Of a DNA stretch of 64,000 nucleotides, positions 53,030 to 59,047 are shown piece after piece (position 1 is the stretch's first letter; every line of letters begins with the position of its first letter). The translations under genes and the position numbers were made by a program. This stretch comes from Nitrospirota bacterium. Its GTDB lineage: Bacteria > JACPQY01. Under the pieces are notes generated by a model. It made no database searches. It was not told the origin of the DNA and worked only from the letters and a program-made list of their open reading frames with translations. The stretch lies in the NCBI GenBank assembly GCA_016180645.1, contig JACPAV010000008.1:57012-121011 (forward strand). Reading direction: 5' to 3'.

Positions 53030-53404
53030 CTACGGATTCGGATGTTTGCCCGCACACCCTTTCTGCCCGCCTGGGGGGGCTTGCCGTGATGATCCGCGGC
53101 AGTCTGCGCTCTCCCGCTTGGTGAGGCCAAGGGCGGAGAGGGTGGGGGCATCCGTAAAAGCCGGTCCCGCTTTGTGACCGGCTTTTCCTCTCCCCGGACC
53201 CGGTGCGCCCTTCGCTTTCGGCGTCTCCTTCAGGAACTCGCCCACCTTGCGCAATGCGCGTAGGCGGATCTCTCTCGCGTGGGCCTCAAGGCAACGGATC
53301 GTCCGGCCTGCCCGCCGAAGCCTTGGCGAAGGCGGGTACTCCAAGCGCCCGTCCTTCGCAGTAGCCTTGCTACGGAGGGTGGATCGGCCCTTGGCGTAGC
53401 TCAA
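53030..53404 (-). pseudogene. ParB-neighbourhood-like element protein, probably degraded
   Basis: The middle part, EAHAREIRLRALRKVGEFLKETPKAKG, then PTLSALGLTKRESA, resembles small plasmid or phage proteins found near replication and partition genes. The N-terminal part includes a stretch (PPSPRLRRAGR) encoded by a palindromic repeat, and the expected C-terminal continuation after KRESA is replaced by unrelated, proline-rich sequence, as if frameshifted. 124 codons remain. Function is unlikely to be intact. Confidence 0.5.
53305..53340. repeat. GCCCGCC...GGCGGGT palindrome inside an element gene
   Basis: CCCGCCGAAGCC with its near-complement GGCGAAGGCGGG around a CTT loop. This is a common dispersed palindrome of GC-rich bacteria, unlike the GTAG-tipped family. 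It lies in the reading frame of the degraded gene at 53030-53404. Confidence 0.7.
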
Positions 53405-53443
53405 AGTTGTAGTTCCTTCCCGCCGGTGGTAGGAACCATTCCC

Positions 53444-53656
53444 ATGGCGGCAGAAGAAAGCCGAGATACAAAGAGAATCCGCGAATTGGTGGAAATCTTC
53501 AGACAGCTTGGCCTTGCCGCCGTGATCGGAGGAACGGCGGACGCCGTGGTGGATGGGACTCGCCTCTTGATCGACGTGTTCGGGATTGCGGTGGGGATCA
53601 TCTTTCTTGGAGTCGCCGTTTGGTTGACGGGCAAGGGAAACGGCGATACCCTATAG
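53444..53656 (+). CDS. Small membrane protein of the element
   Basis: 70 residues: a charged N-terminus, one long membrane segment (RLLIDVFGIAVGIIFLGVAVWL) after a helix QLGLAAVIGGTADAV, and a short tail. The ATG at 53444 follows AGGAAC. It and the next small gene are the only rightward genes of the element. The role is unknown; a membrane-active protein is possible. Confidence 0.5.
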   Translation: MAAEESRDTKRIRELVEIFRQLGLAAVIGGTADAVVDGTRLLIDVFGIAVGIIFLGVAVWLTGKGNGDTL

Positions 53657-53658
53657 AC

Positions 53659-53775
53659 ATGGACGCGGCAAGCGCAGTTCTCTTGGGAGTCTTCACGAGT
53701 ATGCTTTTGTTCGCCGTGGGCACTGTCATCTACGTGTCCCGCGTCACCCGCAAGAAACCGACCGTCCAGAACTGA
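53659..53775 (+). CDS. Very small single-pass membrane protein
   Basis: 38 residues: MDAASAVLLGVFTSMLLFAV, GTVIYVSRVTRKKPTVQN. A single membrane helix with a basic C-terminal end, beginning 2 nt after the stop of the preceding small membrane protein, so the two are probably expressed together. Too short for family assignment; the tight spacing is the main support. Confidence 0.45.
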   Translation: MDAASAVLLGVFTSMLLFAVGTVIYVSRVTRKKPTVQN

Positions 53776-53840
53776 CCCCTTTCCCCTCACTTCATCTCCG
53801 GCGAGAGAAAATCTGCTTGAACTCTTCCACCACTCTTTGA

Positions 53841-53976
53841 CCGCAACACCGCAACACTACACCCCTTAAAGGGGGTGTAGCTGTGTAGCGCAACATGTAG
53901 CGCAACATGTTGCACAGCAATAGTTTCAAGCACTTAGCCGAGCGCAACATCCGCGCAACATGGGGGTATGTTGCGC
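53841..53976. repeat. Clustered GCGCAACAT repeats (iteron-like), candidate replication origin
   Basis: Four direct copies of GCGCAACAT (starting 53888, 53900, 53942 and 53953) and one inverted copy (ATGTTGCGC at 53968-53976). Two are in a 12-bp tandem TAGCGCAACATG, and a perfect palindrome GCAACATGTTGC lies at 53902-53913. Further CCGCAACA copies occur from 53841, and a 9-bp stem (CTACACCCC...GGGGTGTAG) follows. The cluster ends 3 bp before the primase-polymerase stop codon. Confidence 0.65.
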
Positions 53977-53979
53977 CCT

Positions 53980-55962
53980 CTACTTCTTGAGCCATTTGCG
54001 GGGTCCTCCGGGGGTGTCTAGGGCGTCGAATTTCCGCCCATCGTCCCGGCTGAAGACGGTTCGGATCGCGCTTTCGGTGATCCCCGTGATCTCCGCGATC
54101 TCCGGGACAGTCTTCGGCCCGTTCTTCAAAGCCATCTCCACCCGCTGCCATTGGGCCAGGCCACCGGCCACGGCTTCCGGCATGGCGTCAAACTCGCTTT
54201 TCTCAAAGGTGATCCGGCCCCCCGTGAATCGGATCGTGAACCCCATCGGAGCTTCAAGCCTGCCCCCGTTGCACTTCCGGTTGAACAAGCCCACCTGGAT
54301 CACGTCCTCGCCGGGGGCCTGCCCGCGTTTCATCTCCCACGTCGCCCGCGCCATGTTGTGCCAGTACCCGGAACCTATCGGCTTCTCCTGGGTGACGTTC
54401 TTCGCCACGTGCGCGATGACGAGGGAGGTCCCGCCGATGAAGCGGACGGCCTCAAAGAACTTCAATGCTCCCTCCGCCGACTCAAGCTCCCCGCCGCTGG
54501 CGGCCCCGGCTGAATCGTACACGATGAACGAATAACCGCCCTCGCCAACAAGCCGCTTGATCTGCCTCCGTTGATCGTACAGGGGACCGATACACCGGCG
54601 GTAGCCAATGGGCGGAAGCCCCTGGTCGGTCACCATCTGCCGAAGGCGGGCCTTGTGTTCGTCCGAATCGGATTCCCAATCGAGATAGAAAGCCTTCCCC
54701 CATGTGTTGCAGGAGTCCATGAGGGGGCCGCATCCCCCTTGATGGGCTACGGCACACGCCAGGGCGAGAAGACTTTTCCCCGTGCCGCCGTCGCCGAAAA
54801 GGATCGTGGGAACACCCAGCGTCACGATTCGATCAATCAACCATCGCGTATCACGTGCCGTCATGGGCGCGTTCAGAAATTCCACCGGGTCACCCGTCTT
54901 GATTCGCTCTATGGCGAGCACGGCCACGCTCTCAAGCATCCCGGCCCAGCCGATCTGTAGCCTCTTCGACAGGTAGTTCACAAGTTGAACCCGCGTCCCG
55001 GTGACAGACAAGTTCGTCCGCACGGGGCCGTGAATCCGTTTCGGCACTCCATCCCCGGTGCCCCGGACCAAAAGTTCAGCGTGAACACCCGTGTTCTCGG
55101 AGTGCACGCCGTCAAGCTCGATTTCGATCTTGTGTTCCGGCCAGGCGAACACCCACGCGCCCCCGCGATCCGAGAAATCGGGCGGTTCCTCGATCCCCAG
55201 CCGTTCCGCTTCGATCCGGTACCGCGTGATGGACTCGATCACGGAGCGAAGCTCCCCGGCGTCCATGGGGGGTCTGCACTTGTCGGCGAAGGGCCGGAGG
55301 ATCGTAGCGATCACGTCCGCCGGGTGCCCCTTGGTGTGGAAGTATCCCGCAAGCCGGGCCGCGTCGGTGTTCCGGGTGCCTTCCGCCGTACCCTTCGCAA
55401 GCAGACGGGATACCCAGTCTGGCGCGTCACCGTTGACCGCCGCTCCCGGATGCGCGTTGCCGTTTCCGTTCTTCCCCTTCAGGGCTTCCGGCAGATTCGA
55501 CAGTACGGCAAGCGGAAGGTCCTTCAGCACGGTGTACGCCTTACCGCCTACCACGCTGGGGCAGGCCATGACGTAGCCCCCATCGCTTCGAACGTCCACG
55601 TGAGGGAGGAACCCCGCCCCAGTATGGAGTTCCGGCGTGTACTTGAAGTACAGGTGCATGCCCTTCGGCGTTTTCACCGTGAAGGTGTCACCGGAGACAC
55701 CGAGCTTCTTGAAGTTCTCCATCCCTTCCGGGCCGTCCAGGTCGATCACGCTGATTCCGCTTACGCTCCCCGTTACAATCGCCATGTTCGGACTTCCATG
55801 GGCGAACCACTTGCGGATGTCCTCCTCGGTGGGGCGTTTCGTCTGAAACGTCTTCCAGTCTACGAGCGGGGGATGTTTCTGACCCTCCCGGATCGGGATG
55901 ACGGCGTACCCTCGCCGGTGAAGTTCAAGCGCGTCCGATAAGATGCTCATTTTTGAGTTCAC
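53980..55962 (-). CDS. Primase-polymerase with C-terminal RepA-like helicase/ATPase
   Basis: 660 residues. An AEP-type primase-polymerase (residues 10-165) has the metal site VIDLDGPEG (Asp74, Asp76), KGMHLYFKY and SDGGYVMACPS. A PriCT-like segment (about 180-250) and a RecA-like ATPase with FGDGGTGKSLLALA (Walker A) and IVYDSAGAA (Walker B) follow, then a winged-helix-like end. It probably primes and unwinds element DNA at a nearby origin. The GTG at 55962 or ATG at 55950 may be the start; either overlaps the frame upstream. Confidence 0.85.
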   Translation of the reverse strand: MNSKMSILSDALELHRRGYAVIPIREGQKHPPLVDWKTFQTKRPTEEDIRKWFAHGSPNMAIVTGSVSGISVIDLDGPEGMENFKKLGVSGDTFTVKTPKGMHLYFKYTPELHTGAGFLPHVDVRSDGGYVMACPSVVGGKAYTVLKDLPLAVLSNLPEALKGKNGNGNAHPGAAVNGDAPDWVSRLLAKGTAEGTRNTDAARLAGYFHTKGHPADVIATILRPFADKCRPPMDAGELRSVIESITRYRIEAERLGIEEPPDFSDRGGAWVFAWPEHKIEIELDGVHSENTGVHAELLVRGTGDGVPKRIHGPVRTNLSVTGTRVQLVNYLSKRLQIGWAGMLESVAVLAIERIKTGDPVEFLNAPMTARDTRWLIDRIVTLGVPTILFGDGGTGKSLLALACAVAHQGGCGPLMDSCNTWGKAFYLDWESDSDEHKARLRQMVTDQGLPPIGYRRCIGPLYDQRRQIKRLVGEGGYSFIVYDSAGAASGGELESAEGALKFFEAVRFIGGTSLVIAHVAKNVTQEKPIGSGYWHNMARATWEMKRGQAPGEDVIQVGLFNRKCNGGRLEAPMGFTIRFTGGRITFEKSEFDAMPEAVAGGLAQWQRVEMALKNGPKTVPEIAEITGITESAIRTVFSRDDGRKFDALDTPGGPRKWLKK

Positions 55963-56248
55963 TGATTGAAACTAACAGCCAGTCCACCGCCGCGTGGAGG
56001 TTGGCTTGAATCGTATGATCCCGCCGGAGCCGCGCCCCGCATTCCGCGATCTTTCCCACAGCCTGGGAAAGCTCCTCGGCAATCCAACCCTCCGGGGTCC
56101 GGCGTTCGGAAAGTGCAATCCCCGTCATCCAAGAATCGAAAGGAGCAGACACCGAAACGCTTTCAACATTCGCCGCTGCCTGAAGTGATGAAGCGCCAGA
56201 ACGCGGTAGTTCTTCGACACATCTAAGCTCATCGATGCGCCAAGCCAA
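55925..56248 (-). CDS. Possible small coupled protein upstream of the primase
   Basis: A frame of up to 107 codons from a TTG at 56248, with the C-terminal part AVGKIAECGARLRRDHTIQANLHAAVDWLLVSISELKN looking like real coding sequence. It overlaps the primase start by 38 nt and the end of the helix-turn-helix gene by 20 nt. I do not recognise it; the start codon is uncertain. Confidence 0.35.
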   Translation of the reverse strand: MAWRIDELRCVEELPRSGASSLQAAANVESVSVSAPFDSWMTGIALSERRTPEGWIAEELSQAVGKIAECGARLRRDHTIQANLHAAVDWLLVSISELKNEHLIGRA

Positions 56249-56483
56249 GGGGCATCCAGTCGCGGGGACAGCCGGCGTCGATCCAGAGTGCGAGAAGGTC
56301 AAGACGATACCGAACCGTCCTGCTCCCGCCGGGGTGGACAATCAAACACGCGGGTATCCGTCCTCGGTAGTGGAGTTGATACAACGTGCGATGCGTAAAG
56401 CCGAGTACCTTTGCCGCTTCTCTCGCTGATCCCAATTGAATCATACTGCTCAAGAGTCTACACCCGCGTAGAATCGCGGTCAA
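56229..56483 (-). CDS. Helix-turn-helix protein, excisionase/AlpA-like
   Basis: 84 residues with MIQLGSAREAAKVLGFTHRTLYQLHYRGRIPACLIVHPGGSRTVRYRLDLLALWID, a MerR-type DNA-binding domain of the excisionase/AlpA kind. Such proteins steer excision or activate int. It lies upstream of the primase, away from the integrase end. The start could be the ATG at residue 14. Confidence 0.7.
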   Translation of the reverse strand: MTAILRGCRLLSSMIQLGSAREAAKVLGFTHRTLYQLHYRGRIPACLIVHPGGSRTVRYRLDLLALWIDAGCPRDWMPLGLAHR

Positions 56484-56550
56484 TGACTATCTGTCACTGT
56501 TACCGCGACAAAAGAGAGGGTGGTATTTGTCGCGGTAACGTAGGGGGGGG

Positions 56551-57465
56551 CTAGTCCGGTGGGGGAAAGAACTTGGAAGCGCCGGTTTGAAATCTGTTGA
56601 CTTGAACGCTTCGTTGCAACGCTCTTGCGGCGCTTCCCTTGGTCGAAATCCCTCGCTGATTCGTGAACATCGGCGCAAGCAGATGCAGAATCAACCCCGA
56701 CATCGAACGTTTTGGAGTTCTTCCCTTCTTTCCCTGACCCTTCGGGGTCGGATCGAGCCAATCCTTGATTTCGTCTGTCATGGTCGGCGCAAGGTCCGTG
56801 TTTGGAAAAGAAGCCAGCAACGCGGTTTCCCACCGTGGGTCTTTTCTTTGGCTCTTGTAGACCCCTTTCGGCATGGGCGGGAAGAGAGGGGATATGTGCT
56901 GTTTCAGTGTCCAATATGCCGTCGCCACAGCGACGTGAAAGTCTTTCGGTGTGTCAGGCTTTCTCTTCGGTAGCTGAAACTTGGACTCAAACAGCAATTT
57001 GAAGCGAGAAATCTTTTCCGATCCATTTTCGGCGTCCATAACCTCACCGACAAGCTCCCGGAACCGCTGCAATAGAACGGGACCGCTCATCTTCCCGGCG
57101 TGATTGCGGACGAATGCAAGGAAAGCGTCACCGATGGTGCGTCCTTCCGGTGGAAACGTATTTCTCAAATCTCTCTCCAGGCTTGGGAATACCCCCCGCA
57201 GGGGGTTCGGGATTCTGTCCCTTCGTGCCGAGTGCATTTCTCCATAGAGTGTTCTCGCGGTAGTCGGCAAAATGCAGGGTTGATTGTTCCAATTCGCCTT
57301 GATGTAGCTTTCCGGGGTCCACTCGGCGCGGCACCGGGCAAGACTGTTTACGACATCCTCACGATCCCGGTTTTCTTTCCTGCGCCGAGCATCCTCCGTG
57401 AAACGCGGTTCGATGTCGTCGTTTCTTGGCTCCCCATCCGGGGGCGTGAAATCCTTTTCCGGCAT
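56551..57465 (-). CDS. Element protein of unknown function, 304 residues
   Basis: Mostly soluble, basic and helical: WTPESYIKANWNNQPCILPTTARTLYGEMHS, then GPVLLQRFRELVGEVMDAENGSEKISRFKLLFESKF and a lysine-rich end. I recognise no domain. The frame is open to 57669, but GGAAGG lies upstream of the ATG at 57465 and the part above it is a low-complexity Arg/Ser run. It lies between the protease and the excisionase-like gene. Confidence 0.55.
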   Translation of the reverse strand: MPEKDFTPPDGEPRNDDIEPRFTEDARRRKENRDREDVVNSLARCRAEWTPESYIKANWNNQPCILPTTARTLYGEMHSARRDRIPNPLRGVFPSLERDLRNTFPPEGRTIGDAFLAFVRNHAGKMSGPVLLQRFRELVGEVMDAENGSEKISRFKLLFESKFQLPKRKPDTPKDFHVAVATAYWTLKQHISPLFPPMPKGVYKSQRKDPRWETALLASFPNTDLAPTMTDEIKDWLDPTPKGQGKKGRTPKRSMSGLILHLLAPMFTNQRGISTKGSAARALQRSVQVNRFQTGASKFFPPPD

Positions 57466-57653
57466 TCGTCGTTCCTTCCTTTCAGCCCGGCGCGAGTTGG
57501 GAGACACGCTCCGGCCTTTGTTCTCCTCCACGCCCTTCGCTTCATTCCCGGCAACCGATTCCCGTCCGGTCCCGGCCTTCCGTCTCCTGGGCTTTCCTAT
57601 GCTCACCCTTGTGGCATGGGCTTGAGTTGCAGAACGCGAGCGGGATCTGTTCA

Positions 57654-58622
57654 CTATTTCGGGCACCAAGGTGCATCTTGGAGAGCCTGAGTTGAGTTGG
57701 CCAAGTTCGATTCGACATGACTTGAGGGAATCGCAAAATTGATGTTTTGGGAATCGACCAAAGAGTAGGATGCAATCCCGATCACCTGCCCATCTTCGGT
57801 GATAACGGGGCCTCCACTTGAACCGGGAGAAATGGGTGCAGTAATCTGAATGACATCAATCCCATGAACCATCTTCCGTCCGGCGACAATTCCGTCGGAT
57901 ACCGTCGGTGACAACCCTGATTCGCGGCCACCGAGGGCCGAGAGTTCCGCGGCTCTCGGAAACCCAATGACATATACCTTCTGCCCTGCACGAACGATTG
58001 TCTTTCCCATCACTCTTGCGTACTGTTCGGGATCTAGACCTAGACCCATGTCTGAGTCACCCAGAGATAACGTGTGAAGATATTTTGCAAGAGCGTCGGA
58101 AAATAAACTGCCCGTGAGGACCTCAGACCACAATTGAGTATTTTCGGATGATGTCTCCGCCCGACTAACGGCCAGGATCACAAGATCCTCCGATCTACTT
58201 CCATATGTGAACCCACTTAACTTCAGCCTGATTCCATCAGACCGAGCTATAGCGATCTGGTCCGGCCGGCAAAACCCGTCCAGGACGTGGTAGCTCGTGA
58301 CAAGGTAGTTTGTTGCAAAGAAACCCCACCGAAACCGTTCCTTCGTCTTCCTCATCTGTTCGCGCATGGAGTCGGCAAATGGGTTGGCGATCATGAAACC
58401 TGATCCGGTTCCTTTGGGCGTGCTCACCAGAAATGTGGCTTTTATTGCTCGATCAATTACCTGCTCAATTTTCTTTTCCTCACCTGTCGCGGCCACGGTA
58501 CCGATGGTGATCGCCAAGGGGATCATCGACAGGCGCAATAACCACCGCTTCTGAACTCCGTGCGGGCCAGCAGGGCCGCACCTGCCCACGCCATACTTAC
58601 CTCTTTCCGAACGCTTCACCAC
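57654..58622 (-). CDS. Secreted trypsin-like serine protease
   Basis: 322 residues. A signal-peptide-like segment (RWLLRLSMIPLAITIGTVAATG, about 26-47) precedes an S1C/DegP-like protease domain with the catalytic triad: His112 (VTSYHVLDG), Asp146 (SEDLVIL) and Ser269 (SPGSSGGPVI). No PDZ domain follows. It should act in the periplasm or outside. It is the first minus-strand gene at the right end of the element and looks like cargo. The start at 58622 leaves a 25-residue positively charged leader; a later Met may be the true start. Confidence 0.85.
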   Translation of the reverse strand: MVKRSERGKYGVGRCGPAGPHGVQKRWLLRLSMIPLAITIGTVAATGEEKKIEQVIDRAIKATFLVSTPKGTGSGFMIANPFADSMREQMRKTKERFRWGFFATNYLVTSYHVLDGFCRPDQIAIARSDGIRLKLSGFTYGSRSEDLVILAVSRAETSSENTQLWSEVLTGSLFSDALAKYLHTLSLGDSDMGLGLDPEQYARVMGKTIVRAGQKVYVIGFPRAAELSALGGRESGLSPTVSDGIVAGRKMVHGIDVIQITAPISPGSSGGPVITEDGQVIGIASYSLVDSQNINFAIPSSHVESNLANSTQALQDAPWCPK

Positions 58623-58928
58623 GGAACTCCTACGCCCATTGTCGGGGCATCCCTGAAATCGTCACGGACGTGTGTGTATCGGGGGGAAAGCAATGACCTT
58701 GTGGCGATCCACGGGAAAGGTCCCGCTTGGTGTTGCCGGGGGGGGGGGGTGCCTTCTGCTACTTCCGTTGATACTTGGTGTGATACTTCGTTCATTGAAA
58801 AGCATTGTACAGCGTTGAACAGAGGGAACAAGGCCGCTCCCATTTATGCACGATCTCACGGGGTGTTACTGCTAAATCGAAGTACAGCGTAGAACGGCGA
58901 ATAACAGGATTGACAGGGTGTCCACCCT
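58623..58928. other. Right-end non-coding region of the element
   Basis: Holds the right copy of the 31-bp internal repeat and a run of 12 G at 58738-58749. No open frame of useful length has family similarity. Frames that cross it toward the activase gene are read-through of the attachment site. Confidence 0.6.
58763..58793. repeat. 31-bp element-internal direct repeat, right copy
   Basis: Identical to 51068-51098. It contains GATACTTGGTGT and GATACTTCGTTC in tandem and lies 135 bp inside the right attachment repeat. Outside the 31 bp the two copies differ completely, so it is not part of a second integrase gene. Confidence 0.75.
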
Positions 58929-58967
58929 ATCCAGAGTCCGTTGTCCTGCCATTGGACGATCTCCCAG
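58929..58967. mobile_element. Right attachment repeat (att), tRNA-Gln 5' half
   Basis: Exact copy of 50981-51019. It reads, on the minus strand, as the first 38 nt of tRNA-Gln after one extra C, with nothing of the tRNA 3' half, and is therefore the stub left by integration. It faces a candidate promoter at 58983-59010. Confidence 0.93.
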
Positions 58968-58982
58968 GAAAGGCCGGGGAAC

Positions 58983-59010
58983 AGGGTAGCGTTTTCCCAC
59001 CTTTTTTCAA
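58983..59010 (-). promoter_or_regulatory. Candidate native tRNA-Gln promoter, now separated from the tRNA
   Basis: On the minus strand TTGAAA (59005-59010) and TACCCT (58983-58988) are 16 nt apart, followed by a GC-rich discriminator and, 16 nt after the -10, the 5' end of the tRNA stub. The -10 is a weak match to consensus. If active it would transcribe the tRNA half and then run into the element, whose main genes lie in the same orientation. Confidence 0.45.
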
Positions 59011-59047
59011 GATGCGCCCCTCATTGACTTGGCTTAGCCCGCGCGGG

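Larger units (their letters stand above)
50981..58967. mobile_element. 7.9-kb integrative element in tRNA-Gln
   Basis: Bounded by two exact 39-bp direct repeats 7948 bp apart. The repeat is the 5' half of tRNA-Gln. Inside are a complete tyrosine integrase next to the tRNA, a small ribbon-helix-helix protein, two small membrane proteins, clustered repeats, a primase-polymerase/helicase, a helix-turn-helix excisionase-like protein, a 304-residue protein of unknown function and a secreted trypsin-like protease. No capsid, portal, terminase or conjugation genes are visible. The layout suggests a satellite-like or autonomously replicating integrative plasmid. Confidence 0.9.

Noticed and set aside
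52803-53177. Rightward 124-codon gene inside the element.
   Set aside because: Opposite to a recognisable though degraded gene, and the peptide looks like random GC-rich translation.
53841-53976. CRISPR array.
   Set aside because: The repeats are 9-12 bp with irregular spacing and one inverted copy; no cas gene is in the window.
58738-58749. Run of 12 G as a phase-variable switch.
   Set aside because: It lies in no supported frame and not between promoter hexamers; may also be an assembly artefact.
58662-58859. Second integrase remnant at the right end, from the ERSITPSING peptide on the minus strand.
   Set aside because: Similarity to int stops exactly at the edges of the 31-bp repeat; neighbouring codons are unrelated, so it is a repeated DNA site rather than an old gene.
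58805-59047. Upstream extension of the activase frame (about 81 codons).
   Set aside because: It crosses the attachment repeat and tRNA sequence and has no family similarity; homologous domains begin near 59075.
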